Shown piece after piece: positions 7,650 through 15,692 of a stretch of DNA of 64,000 bases (its first letter is position 1; every line of letters starts with the position of its first letter). This DNA comes from Methylosinus sp. PW1 (GTDB taxonomy: Bacteria > Pseudomonadota > Alphaproteobacteria > Rhizobiales > Beijerinckiaceae), in NCBI RefSeq assembly GCF_000745215.1, contig NZ_JQNK01000009.1, positions 1,178,001-1,242,000 on the forward strand. The letters are read 5' to 3'. The notes below the pieces were generated by a model. The model had not been told where the DNA came from. It saw only the letters and a program-made list of their open reading frames with translations, and did no database searches. Made by a program: the position numbers and the translations under genes.

Positions 7650-10016
7650 CTAGCGCGGCTTGCGCGGCGCGCCGCTGGGCTTGCGCGGCCCTTTGCCGCC
7701 CGGTCCGCCTCTGCCCGGAGCCCCTCTGCCCGGCCCCGCTCTGCCCGGCCCTTTGCCGGCCCCGCTCCGCGGGGGACCGCGACGCTCGCCGTCCCCGTCA
7801 CGACGCGGCGGGCGAGCCTCGCCTTCCTTGCGCGGTGCACGCTCGCGACGCGGCGCCTCGCCAGAGTCGAAACGCTTGCCGGCGCCCTTGCCCGCGAAGC
7901 TCTTGCGCTCGCCGAAGCTCTTGCCGGCTCCGAAGCTCTTGCCGGCTCCGAAGCTCTTGGCCGCGCCAGCGTTCTTGCGCTCGCCACGATCGAAACGCTC
8001 CGTCCGCTCGCTGCTGCGCGGCCGCTGCTCCGCCCCCTCGCGACGGGGCGGACGACCCTCGCCCTCACGACGCGGCGCGCGCTCACGGCGCGGCCCATCC
8101 CCAGCGCTGAAACTCGCCCCACGACGCTCGCCACGATCGAAACGCTCCGTCCGCTCGCCCCGCGGACGCTGCTCCGCGCCCTCGCGACGCGGCGGACGAC
8201 CCTCGCCCTCACGACGCGGCGCGCGTTCACGGCGCGGCCCATCGCCGGCGCTGAAGCCCGAACCACGACGTTCGCCACGATCGAAACGTTCTGTCCGCTC
8301 GCCCGAGGATGCACGGGCGGCCGCTCCTTCGCGACGCGGCGGACGACCCTCGCCCTCACGACGCGGCGCGCGCTCGCGGCGCGGCCCGTCGCCGGCGCCG
8401 AAACTCGACCCACGACGTTCGCCGCGATCGAAACGCTCCGTCCGCTCGCCCGAGGATGCACGGGCGGCCGCCCCCTCGCGACGCGGCGGACGACCTTCGC
8501 CCTCACGACGCGGCGCGCGCTCGCGGCGCGGCCCATCACCGGCGCTAAAGCCCGAACCACGGCGTTCGCCACGATCGAAACGTTCTGTCCGCTCGCCCGA
8601 GGATGCACGGGCGGCCGTCCCCTCACGACGCGGCGGACGACCTTCGCCCTCGCGACGCGGCGCGCGCTCGCGGCGCGGCCCTTCGCCGGCGCCGAAGCTC
8701 GACCCGCGACGCTCGCCGCGATCGAAACGCTCGGTCCGTTCGCCGGCGCGCGGCCGCGCAGCGGCGCCATCGCGACGCGGCGGGCGTCCCTCGCCCTCGC
8801 GCCGAGGGGCGCGCTCGCTCCGCTCGAATCGCTCCTTGCGCTCGCCGGAAACGCGCGCGGGCCTCTCCTCCCCCTCGGTCCGCTCGGCGCGGAAACGGCG
8901 GGCGTTGCGCGTCGTCGCCGGCTCCTCGGCGCGGCGCACGGGCACGATCTTCTCGACCGACACGGCCCGGCCCTTGCGGTCGCTGGTGGCGGCGCGCTCT
9001 ATGCGGGCGCGCGGGCCTTTGCCGCGCGTTTCCTCACGTTCGGCGCGCAGGGTCGTGACATGCTTGCGCGTGCGCGTCTTGGCGCGCTGACGCGCCTCCT
9101 CGGCGGCGACATGCGGCGGCTCGTCCGAGTCGCGGCGGGACGACGAAAAATCGACGCCGGCCAGCTCGGCCAAGCCCTTGCCGAGCTGCTCGCGCAAGGT
9201 CTTCAGCCGCACCTCCTCGACGACGCCCTCCTCCAGCTCGCCGAGCTGAAACGGGCCGAAGGAGATGCGAATCAGCCGATTGACGTCGAGCCCCAAATGC
9301 TCGAGCACGCGCTTGATCTCGCGATTCTTGCCCTCACGCAGCGCCATGCTGATCCAGACATTGGCGCCCTGGACGCGATCGAGCTTGGCGTCGATCGGCG
9401 CGTAATCGACATCGTCGACGGTGACGCCCTTCTTCAACTCATCGAGTTGCGCCTGGTCGATCTCGCCATGGGCGCGCACGCGGTAACGCCGCGTCCACCC
9501 CGTCGCCGGAAGCTCGAGCGTGCGCGCGAGGCCGCCGTCATTGGTCAGCAGCAGCAGGCCTTCGGTATTGATGTCGAGCCGCCCGACGCTCACCAAGCGC
9601 GGCAGATCGGGAAAGCGCTCCTCGAGGAAGCCGAAGACGGTCTCGCGCCCTTCCGGGTCCTTGGCGCTGGTGACGAGGCCGGCCGGCTTGTGGAACAAAA
9701 ACAAGCGCGTCGGCTCGCGCTCGGCGAGCGGCTGGCCGTCCACCTCTATGCGGTCGCCCTCCTGCACATTGAAGGCGGGGCTGTCCAGCACGCGGCCGTT
9801 GACGGAAACGCGCCCTTCCGCGACCCAAATCTCGGCGTCGCGGCGCGAGCAAGCGCCCGCGCGCGCCATGACCTTGGCGATGCGCTCGCCCTCGAAGGCG
9901 CTGGCGGCGGCGTCGGGCTCGGCCGCGGGCGGTTTTTTGGCCGGGGCGCGGCGACGCGGCGGCTGGTCGCCGCCGTCCTTACGGCGGGCGGGTCTTTCTG
10001 GCTTTTTGTCGGTCAT
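7650..10016 (-). CDS. RluB-family 23S rRNA pseudouridine synthase with long repetitive basic tail
   Basis: The first 300 residues form a normal RluB/RsuA-type synthase: S4 RNA-binding domain (IAKVMARAGACSRRDAE, residues 46-62), then the catalytic GRLDINTEGLLLL with Asp near 148 and the REGKNREIKRVLEHLGL motif near 226. Residues 300-788 are an unrelated, disordered, Arg/Gly/Glu/Pro-rich tail, including about six copies of a 48-49-residue unit (RRERAPRREGEGRPP..., GERTERFDRGERRGS). RluB relatives usually have short tails of 0-150 residues, so this is exceptional. The ATG follows CAGGGCG; a GTG one codon earlier is possible. It is cotranscribed with rsmD. Confidence 0.93.
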   Translation of the reverse strand: MTDKKPERPARRKDGGDQPPRRRAPAKKPPAAEPDAAASAFEGERIAKVMARAGACSRRDAEIWVAEGRVSVNGRVLDSPAFNVQEGDRIEVDGQPLAEREPTRLFLFHKPAGLVTSAKDPEGRETVFGFLEERFPDLPRLVSVGRLDINTEGLLLLTNDGGLARTLELPATGWTRRYRVRAHGEIDQAQLDELKKGVTVDDVDYAPIDAKLDRVQGANVWISMALREGKNREIKRVLEHLGLDVNRLIRISFGPFQLGELEEGVVEEVRLKTLREQLGKGLAELAGVDFSSSRRDSDEPPHVAAEEARQRAKTRTRKHVTTLRAEREETRGKGPRARIERAATSDRKGRAVSVEKIVPVRRAEEPATTRNARRFRAERTEGEERPARVSGERKERFERSERAPRREGEGRPPRRDGAAARPRAGERTERFDRGERRGSSFGAGEGPRRERAPRREGEGRPPRREGTAARASSGERTERFDRGERRGSGFSAGDGPRRERAPRREGEGRPPRREGAAARASSGERTERFDRGERRGSSFGAGDGPRRERAPRREGEGRPPRREGAAARASSGERTERFDRGERRGSGFSAGDGPRRERAPRREGEGRPPRREGAEQRPRGERTERFDRGERRGASFSAGDGPRRERAPRREGEGRPPRREGAEQRPRSSERTERFDRGERKNAGAAKSFGAGKSFGAGKSFGERKSFAGKGAGKRFDSGEAPRRERAPRKEGEARPPRRDGDGERRGPPRSGAGKGPGRAGPGRGAPGRGGPGGKGPRKPSGAPRKPR
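8030..8835 (-). repeat. in-frame tandem repeats, 144-147 bp period, in the RluB-like tail
   Basis: A conserved landmark (GCCCTCACGA or GCCCTCGCGA on the plus strand) recurs at 8061, 8205, 8352, 8499, 8646 and 8793, giving five periods of 144 or 147 bases, always a multiple of three. Units are close to identical over most of their length, differing mainly in a variable ASSGERTE/EQRPRGERTE patch, which points to recent copy-number change by slippage or unequal crossing-over. A short KSFGAG triplicate sits next to it around 7895-7960. Confidence 0.93.
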
Positions 10017-10198
10017 CACGCCCTGATAGCAGGTCGCGGGGCCAAAGAGAAAGGCGCGACGGCCGCTTTTTCACTCGTCATTCGCCATGAATCCGAGTTA
10101 TGGCCTCGAATCCACGTAGGGAGTCGCCCGCCGCCCCGCGAAAGGCGGCCGCGGTCCCCTATTTCGGCGCATAGAGACAACAGACGTCTGGAGGCGGT

Positions 10199-11500
10199 AT
10201 GGCTCATCTGATCGTGCATGGCGGACGTCCGCTCAGCGGCAGGATCATCCCTTCCGCGAATAAGAACGCCGTGCTGCCCATTCTCTGCGCCACGCTGCTG
10301 ACCAGAGAGCCGCTGCGCATCCATGGCGTGCCGGAGATCACGGACGTCAAGAAAATCCTCGAATTGTTTCGCACGCTCGGCAGCGACGTGCGGATGGATT
10401 TTGCGACCGGCCTGCTCGAGCTGCGCCATGAGGACACGCGCTTCGACCCGTCCATTCATCGCCTGCCGGCGGAGATGCGCTCCTCCATCATGCTGGCGCC
10501 GCCGCTGCTGGCGCGCTTCGGCGTCGCCCGCATAGAGGACGATGTGAAGGGCTGCACGCTCGGCGCGCGCGAGATCGACCCGCATATAGAAGTGCTGAAA
10601 TCTTTCGGCGCGACGATCGAGCGCAGCGACGATTCGCTCGTCATCCGCTCCGACGGCCCGCTGCGCGCGACGCGGCATTGGCTCGACTACGCCTCCGTCA
10701 CCACCACGGAGAATTTCGTGCTGTGCGCGTCGCTGGCGAGCGGCCAGTCCAAGCTCAACAACGCCGCCTCCGAGCCGCATGTGCAGGAATTCTGCGCCTT
10801 CATGGAGACGCTCGGCGCGCGCATCTCCGGCATCGGCACCTCGCAGCTCACCATAGACGGGGTCGATTCGCTCTCCGGCGGCGAGTTCCACCTCACGGAA
10901 GACTTCCACGAGGTCGCGACCTTTCTGGCGTTGGGCGCGATCACCGGCGGTGGCGTCGAGGTGAAGAATTCCGCGCCCGATCAGTTTCCGCTGATCGACC
11001 GCACCTTCGCGAAATTCGGCGTGCATGTCGTCCATGAAGACGGCTGGTCCAAGACCAAGGCCAATGGCCCGCTGAAAGTGGCCGAGCCCTTCACCCGCAA
11101 TGTGCTGCAGAAGGTGGAGGCGGCGCCCTGGCCCTATCTGCCGGTCGATCTTTTGCCCATCTTCATCGCGCTCGGCGTCAAGGCCGAGGGCAGCGTGATG
11201 TTCTGGAACAAGGTCTATGACGGCGCGCTGGGCTGGACCGGCGAGCTCTCCAAATTCGGCGCGCATGTGTTTCTGTCGGACCCGCATCGGCTCATCGCCT
11301 TCGGCGGCAAGCCGCTGGTCCCGGCGCAGGTGGAGAGCCCCTATATCATCCGCGTCGCCATCGCTCTGCTGATGCTGGCGGCGAGCATAGAAGGGCGCTC
11401 GATGATCCATAACGCGACGCCGATCAAGCGCGCGCATCCGCGCTTCGTCGAGAATTTGCGCATGCTCGGCGCGGAGGTGGAATGGACCGGCGGAGATTGA
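10199..11500 (+). CDS. MurA-family enolpyruvyl transferase, divergent form
   Basis: At 433 residues this has the length and two-lobed EPSP synthase-type repeat structure of UDP-GlcNAc 1-carboxyvinyltransferase (first committed peptidoglycan step). Key positions can be placed: SANKNAVLP with Lys22, GCTLGARE with the catalytic loop Cys119, VDLLP with the Asp of the second lobe and the C-terminal IKRAHPRF Arg. However, the usual SVGATEN segment is replaced by SVTTTEN, and the second lobe (MFWNKVYDGALGW) departs from canonical MurA. It may be a second MurA paralog. GGAGGCGGT precedes the ATG. No peptidoglycan gene is adjacent. Confidence 0.82.
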   Translation: MAHLIVHGGRPLSGRIIPSANKNAVLPILCATLLTREPLRIHGVPEITDVKKILELFRTLGSDVRMDFATGLLELRHEDTRFDPSIHRLPAEMRSSIMLAPPLLARFGVARIEDDVKGCTLGAREIDPHIEVLKSFGATIERSDDSLVIRSDGPLRATRHWLDYASVTTTENFVLCASLASGQSKLNNAASEPHVQEFCAFMETLGARISGIGTSQLTIDGVDSLSGGEFHLTEDFHEVATFLALGAITGGGVEVKNSAPDQFPLIDRTFAKFGVHVVHEDGWSKTKANGPLKVAEPFTRNVLQKVEAAPWPYLPVDLLPIFIALGVKAEGSVMFWNKVYDGALGWTGELSKFGAHVFLSDPHRLIAFGGKPLVPAQVESPYIIRVAIALLMLAASIEGRSMIHNATPIKRAHPRFVENLRMLGAEVEWTGGD

Positions 11501-11533
11501 GGGGAGAAAGCTTCCTGCGCGCCCCCTCCCCGG

Positions 11534-11558
11534 CCCTCCCCCGCTTCGCGGGAGAGGG
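11534..11558. repeat. palindromic repeat, left half of a paired intergenic element
   Basis: CCCTCCCCCGC and GCGGGAGAGGG flank the loop TTC. The same 25-bp sequence, inverted and with loop TCT instead of TTC, follows about 50 bases on and is interrupted by the IS4-family element (arms 11605-11615 and 12930-12940). Together they form a short paired palindrome element of about 96 bp before insertion, related to those at 40040 and 61414. It also may act as the murA terminator, although no T run follows. Confidence 0.75.
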
Positions 11559-11612
11559 AGAAGATTGCGCGCTTCATCGAGATGATGCGAAACGCCCGCC
11601 GCTCCCCTCTCC

Positions 11613-11621
11613 CGCAGAGCG
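11613..11621. repeat. 9-bp target site duplication (left copy)
   Basis: CGCAGAGCG here is repeated exactly at 12924-12932, on either side of the 17-bp terminal inverted repeats of the transposon. Nine bases falls in the range typical for IS4-family elements. Confidence 0.9.
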
Positions 11622-12923
11622 CACGGCTGTCCGGGGAAACTCAGGCATAGATCATCTCGATCTGGCAGTCGGACTTCCACCGGCTCGGCACGCGATATTT
11701 GGGCGGCGGCTCGTCGATCGATGCGACGGGCCGGCGCGCGAACAGGAAGCGGCCAGCCAGCTCGGCGAAGCGCAGCGGCGGCAGAGTGACGCCGTGGCTG
11801 TGCGCGGCGATGCGCAGCAGCAGGAAGGCGATCATCGCCGCCAGCAGCTGAAGCTTGATGGCGTTCTCGTTCTTGCCCAAGAACTTGCGGATCGAGAGAT
11901 GCTGCTTCAGCCAGCGGAACAGCAGCTCGATCGCCCAGCGCGCCTTGTAGAGCGCGGCGATCTCCACCGCATCGCGGGTCATGTCGTTGGTGATCACCTC
12001 GATGATCGGCGATTTCGTCCGGCTCGCCGCGTCGCGCTCGATGCGGATGCGGCGCAGGCGCATCCGCAGCTTGGAATCGCCCTTGCTGGCCAGCGCGACC
12101 TCGCTGTCCGCGAGCACGGTGAAGCCGTCGCCGCGGGTCTTATCGAGCGGCCGTTCGGCGACGACCTTCAAGCGCGTGTTGGTCTTTGGCCGCGTGACGA
12201 AGAGCGCCCCGGCGTCGTGAATGCCCTTCCACCATTTGAAATCATAATAGCCCTTGTCGAAGACATAGGTGGCGCCCGCCTCGATCGGCGTCTTCTTGCC
12301 GATGGTGACATCATTGACATTGGCGAGCGTCACCTCGACGCGATAGGGACGGTCGGCCCCGCGATCATAGGCGACATGCATTTTGAGCCCGTGGATGCGG
12401 CCGTTGGAGCGGGCGAACGCATGGAACTTGCTCAAAGGGATGGGGGTCGAGTCGATGAGGCGGAGCATCTCGGCTCCCTCGCGCCGCGTCTTGCGGTCGA
12501 GCGTCGCGGCGAGCAGAGCGAAGAGATCGGCGAAGACGGCGACGGGCCGGCGGGCGCTGGCTTCGGCGAGCGTCGAGCGCGCGAAACGCCCGACGCCCAG
12601 GTGATAATGCCCATTGGCCTCGGCGTTGAAGGCGGCGACGAGGGCGCGCAGGCTGACGACCGCGCCCAGCTGCGCGAAGATCAGCGCCACCAGATGGCTC
12701 CAGCTCCTGAAGGATTTGTCGTAGGCGTCGCCGCCGTGACGATCCACGATCTTCTGGAAGCTGCGACGATCGATCGGTTTGAGAAGCTCGACGAAGACGC
12801 TATTCTCGAGGCGCATGTCCGGCTCTTTCTTTCTGAGTCTCGACAACCAGAAAGTACCCCGAAACTCTCGGGAAAGCCGGGCATGCGCCCGCGACCTATC
12901 GACTCATTCCCCGGACAGCCGTG
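11622..12923 (-). mobile_element. IS4-family insertion sequence, 1302 bp, apparently intact
   Basis: The element is bounded by perfect 17-bp terminal inverted repeats, CACGGCTGTCCGGGGAA at 11622-11638 and its complement at 12907-12923, and by 9-bp direct repeats CGCAGAGCG. One transposase gene fills it. Matching ends and target duplication show a simple, fairly recent insertion. It landed in the loop of a palindromic intergenic repeat, separating murA-like and tadA by over a kilobase. Confidence 0.95.
11641..12846 (-). CDS. IS4-family transposase
   Basis: This 401-residue transposase has an N-terminal domain of the DUF4372 kind (SFQKIVDRHGGDAYDKSFRSW) and the IS4 DDE catalytic domain: first Asp in LIDSTPIPL near residue 130, second Asp in YVFDKGYYDF near 195, and the YREK-type YKARWAIELLFRWLKQH near 300 with the catalytic Glu. 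All three acidic residues are present and there is no frameshift, so it should be active. The terminal inverted repeat begins 2 bases beyond its stop codon. A start at the internal Met 11 (MRLENSVF) is also possible. Confidence 0.95.
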   Translation of the reverse strand: MSRLRKKEPDMRLENSVFVELLKPIDRRSFQKIVDRHGGDAYDKSFRSWSHLVALIFAQLGAVVSLRALVAAFNAEANGHYHLGVGRFARSTLAEASARRPVAVFADLFALLAATLDRKTRREGAEMLRLIDSTPIPLSKFHAFARSNGRIHGLKMHVAYDRGADRPYRVEVTLANVNDVTIGKKTPIEAGATYVFDKGYYDFKWWKGIHDAGALFVTRPKTNTRLKVVAERPLDKTRGDGFTVLADSEVALASKGDSKLRMRLRRIRIERDAASRTKSPIIEVITNDMTRDAVEIAALYKARWAIELLFRWLKQHLSIRKFLGKNENAIKLQLLAAMIAFLLLRIAAHSHGVTLPPLRFAELAGRFLFARRPVASIDEPPPKYRVPSRWKSDCQIEMIYA

Positions 12924-12968
12924 CGCAGAGCGGGGGAGGGTGAGGGAGGGGGCGCACGGCCATGCGCG

Positions 12969-13409
12969 ATGACCGACCCCCTCACCGCCGCCTTCGACGC
13001 CGCCCGCGAAGCCTTCGCCGCCAATGAGGTCCCCGTCGGCGCCGCCATAGCGCGCAATGGCGAGATCATCGCCGTCGCGGGCAATCGCACCTTGCGCGAC
13101 AAGGACCCCACAGCTCATGCGGAGATGCTCGCCATTCGCGCCGCCTGCGCGACGCTCGGGAGCGAGCGGCTCGCCGATTGCGATCTCTATGTCACGCTCG
13201 AGCCCTGCGCCATGTGCGCGGCGGCGATCTCCTTCGCGCGCATTCGCCGGCTCTATTATTCGGCGGAAGACTTGAAGGGCGGCGGCGTCGATCATGGCGC
13301 GCGCTTCTTCTCGCTGAAGACCTGCCATCATGTCCCTGAGGTCTATGGCGGCTTGCGCGAGAGCGAGGCGGCCGAATTGCTGCGCGCCTTTTTTCAGGCG
13401 CGGCGCTGA
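12969..13409 (+). CDS. tadA: tRNA-specific adenosine deaminase (or closely related nucleoside deaminase)
   Basis: TadA deaminates the wobble adenosine of tRNA-Arg(ACG) to inosine. The 146-residue protein has the zinc site of the cytidine/deoxycytidylate deaminase fold: THAEM with catalytic Glu near residue 55 and PCAMCAAAI near 84. I start at MTDPLTAAFD, the usual family position; the same frame is open upstream but only into the transposon end. The transposon boundary lies about 45 bases before this start, so the native promoter may have been displaced. It overlaps the end of the patatin gene by 16 bases, tail to tail. Confidence 0.93.
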   Translation: MTDPLTAAFDAAREAFAANEVPVGAAIARNGEIIAVAGNRTLRDKDPTAHAEMLAIRAACATLGSERLADCDLYVTLEPCAMCAAAISFARIRRLYYSAEDLKGGGVDHGARFFSLKTCHHVPEVYGGLRESEAAELLRAFFQARR

Positions 13410-14251
13410 AGCGAAAGCCGCGCGGCGGCGCTCTGCAATCCTTCGATCACCTGCGCGCGGCAGGCGTCGCCCGCCTCGAAGATGCGCTTGGCCTTGAAGA
13501 GATCGAGCGCGAGATATTGATTGACCGCGGGCGAGATCAGAATGTCGGGCGGGCTCTCCTCGATCATGCGCTCGCTGATGGCGTTCATCATGATCTGGCT
13601 GGCGACGATGATCGTCTCGATCGGCGAGGGCGGACGATTGCGCGCGCGCCCGCTCGCCGTTCCCGAGACATCGACGGCGAGCACGATATCGGCGCAGCCG
13701 ACGAGATGATTATACGGCAGCGGATTGACGAGGCCGCCGTCGATCAGAAAGCTGTCGCCATAGGCGACCGGCCGCACCAGGCCCGGAATCGCCATGGAGC
13801 CGCCGACCGCCGGGCGCAGCAGTCCAGACGAGATCGCCGCCTCGCGGCGCAGGCGAAAATCCGTCGTCACGGCGGTGAAGGGAATTTGCAGCGCCTCGAA
13901 TGTCTCCGGCATGCCCTGCGGCCAGAAGGCGTCGAGGAAACGCTCGGCGTCGATCAGCGCCGGATGCGCGAGATCGGAGAAGGTGCGCGCCCGCCGTCGC
14001 GCCCGCGAGCGCAGCAGGCGCCGCGCGAGGCGCATGCGATTGCGGAACGCCGCCTCCGCATGGGCGCGCAATTGCGCGCCGGAAAAGCCCGCGGCGTAAG
14101 CGGCGCCGATGATCGCGCCGATCGACGTGCCGGCGATGGCGCAGGGGCGAACGCCCAATTCGTCCAGCGTCTCCAGCACCGAGATATGGGCGAGGCCGCG
14201 CGCGCCGCCGCCGCCGAGCGCCACGGCGACGCGGAAAGGAAATTCGCTCAC
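13394..14251 (-). CDS. patatin-like phospholipase (RssA type)
   Basis: This 285-residue protein shows the patatin hallmarks: the oxyanion loop GGGGARGLAHI near residue 13, the nucleophile elbow GTSIG with Ser43, and the catalytic Asp in DGGLVNPLPYN near 190. Such serine esterases release fatty acids from phospholipids or act on acyl esters in the cytoplasm. The GTG start overlaps the stop of the alpha/beta hydrolase gene (GTGA), so the two are translationally coupled; longer versions of the frame run antisense-like through the hydrolase gene and are rejected. The C-terminus overlaps tadA by 16 bases. Confidence 0.9.
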   Translation of the reverse strand: MSEFPFRVAVALGGGGARGLAHISVLETLDELGVRPCAIAGTSIGAIIGAAYAAGFSGAQLRAHAEAAFRNRMRLARRLLRSRARRRARTFSDLAHPALIDAERFLDAFWPQGMPETFEALQIPFTAVTTDFRLRREAAISSGLLRPAVGGSMAIPGLVRPVAYGDSFLIDGGLVNPLPYNHLVGCADIVLAVDVSGTASGRARNRPPSPIETIIVASQIMMNAISERMIEESPPDILISPAVNQYLALDLFKAKRIFEAGDACRAQVIEGLQSAAARLSLQRRA

Positions 14252-15132
14252 AGAAAGAGGTCGAGCGCGGCGAATGTCGCCTCGGGCGCCTCCTCGGCGA
14301 GATAATGGCCGCTGTCGATCTCGGCGCCGCGAAGATCGTCCGCCCATTCGCGCCATTGCGCGAGCAGAGCGTCGCCCTGGCCGGAAAAGCTCGCCGCGCC
14401 CCACAGCGCCAGAGTGGGAACGACGATCTTCTTCCCCGCCGCGCGATCGGCGAGATCGAGCGCGCGATCCGGCCCCGCGCCGGCGCGAAAATCCTCGCAA
14501 AATGCGTGAATGCGCGTGGGCTCGTCGAAGGCGGCGAGATAATGGGCGAAGGCCCGCGTATCGAAAGCGTCGAGCGTTCCGCTCTTGGTTCCGCTCGCCA
14601 GCGCGTCGGCGAGAAAGCCTTTGGGATCGAGGCCGATCAATTGCTCGGGCTTGGGCGCCGGCTGCGACAAGAGCCGCGCGCGGCCGAGGCGCGCGAGATT
14701 TGCGTCGCCGAGCGATTCCTCGAGCGGAGCTATGTCGAGCAGAGCGAGCTTCTCCAGCCGCCCCGGATGATCGAGCGCCAGGCGAAAGCCGACGCGCGCG
14801 CCGCGATCATGGCCGATGAGCGAGAAACGCACATGGCCGAGCTGCTCCATCACGACGATGACGTCCTCGCCCTGCGCGCGCTTCGTATAGGCCTCGCCTC
14901 GATCGCTCGCGGGCGCGGAGGACCAGCCATAGCCACGCAGATCCATGGCGACGACGAAGAAGCGCTCGGCGAGCCGCGGCGCGATCTTCGCAAAGGCGAC
15001 ATGCGTTTCGCCGAAGCCGTGCAGCAGCAGCAGCGGCGGACCGGAGCCGCCGGAGCGGACGAAAATGGAGCCGGCGGGCGCATCGATCCAATGCGAGGCG
15101 AAGCCGGGATAAAGATCAGCGAGATCCGACAT
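14248..15132 (-). CDS. alpha/beta hydrolase, haloacetate dehalogenase/epoxide hydrolase-like
   Basis: This 294-residue protein has the alpha/beta hydrolase core: LLLLHGFGE (oxyanion region, near residue 34), MDLRGYGWS, and the nucleophile elbow GHDRGARVG with Asp near 106 rather than Ser, as in haloalkane/haloacetate dehalogenases and epoxide hydrolases. EDFRAGAGPD near 200 resembles the cap segment of haloacetate dehalogenases, and DSGHYLAEE holds the catalytic His. The substrate cannot be fixed from sequence. It is the first gene of a coupled pair with the patatin. Confidence 0.87.
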   Translation of the reverse strand: MSDLADLYPGFASHWIDAPAGSIFVRSGGSGPPLLLLHGFGETHVAFAKIAPRLAERFFVVAMDLRGYGWSSAPASDRGEAYTKRAQGEDVIVVMEQLGHVRFSLIGHDRGARVGFRLALDHPGRLEKLALLDIAPLEESLGDANLARLGRARLLSQPAPKPEQLIGLDPKGFLADALASGTKSGTLDAFDTRAFAHYLAAFDEPTRIHAFCEDFRAGAGPDRALDLADRAAGKKIVVPTLALWGAASFSGQGDALLAQWREWADDLRGAEIDSGHYLAEEAPEATFAALDLFL

Positions 15133-15388
15133 CGGTGCTCAGCCCTTCCGTTCAAGGCGCGAAGATTCGTCCAAGGTCTTTCTTCGCGCGAAAGATTTTC
15201 AAAAGAGGCGGGCGCGAGCATGCTCCAGGTCTTGCCGCCTCTCTTATCCACAACAAATAATCTGGCGCGGCCGAGCGGCCGTGGCGCGCGATTTGCGAAG
15301 TCTCCGTGATCCCCGAGGCCGCTGTCGGAAAACCGACAAAGGCCTCTAGCCAGAACCGGAATGGTACGTTAAGCTACTGAAATCACAG

Positions 15389-15413
15389 CTAGTTTACAAC
15401 CCTTCCAAACTAG
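15389..15413. promoter_or_regulatory. perfect palindrome ahead of bfd-bfr, candidate operator
   Basis: CTAGTTT and AAACTAG are separated by 11 bases and end 8 bases before the bfd start codon, where a bound repressor would block initiation. The neighbouring genes store iron as ferritin. The sequence does not fit the usual Irr (ICE) or Fur consensus, so the regulator is unknown. Confidence 0.45.
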
Positions 15414-15421
15414 GTGCGGAG

Positions 15422-15658
15422 ATGATCGTCTGCTCTTGCAATGTGCTCTCGGACGGGCAAGTCCGCGAGGTTCTCGGAGGAAGATCGGATCGCCCCAGCG
15501 TCGGCGCGATCTTCCGGCATATGGGGTGCGAGCCGCGCTGCGGCCGATGCGCGCGCAACATCAGCGCGATCGTCGATCAGCATGCGGCGATCCCGTCCGA
15601 TCATTGCAGCGGAGCCGGCGAATGCGATAATTGTCGGGCCGACGAATTGGCTGCATGA
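15422..15658 (+). CDS. bfd: bacterioferritin-associated ferredoxin
   Basis: Bfd carries a [2Fe-2S] cluster and donates electrons to bacterioferritin to release stored iron. This 78-residue protein has the four cluster cysteines in the family pattern: MIVCSC at positions 4 and 6, then MGCEPRCGRC. Extra cysteines in the tail (HCSGAGECDNC) are unusual and could bind another metal. It sits 34 bases ahead of bfr on the same strand, the classic iron storage pair. A GGTGCGGAG stretch abuts the start. Confidence 0.95.
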   Translation: MIVCSCNVLSDGQVREVLGGRSDRPSVGAIFRHMGCEPRCGRCARNISAIVDQHAAIPSDHCSGAGECDNCRADELAA

Positions 15659-15692
15659 CCCGGTCCGCTCTGGCCGGGCGGAAGGGGGAACC

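Noticed and set aside
8030..8835. Regular repeats considered as a CRISPR array
   Set aside because: Period is 144-147 bp, always a multiple of three, inside a protein-coding frame; no short repeats with unique spacers and no cas genes.
7533..10211. Very long open frame on the + strand opposite the RluB-like gene
   Set aside because: It is the antisense of a GC-rich repetitive gene with strong codon bias; its product is Ala/Arg/Thr low-complexity with no known domain and no ribosome binding site.
15389..15413. Assigning the bfd palindrome to Irr or Fur
   Set aside because: The arms CTAGTTT/AAACTAG do not match the usual iron regulator sites; left as an unassigned operator.
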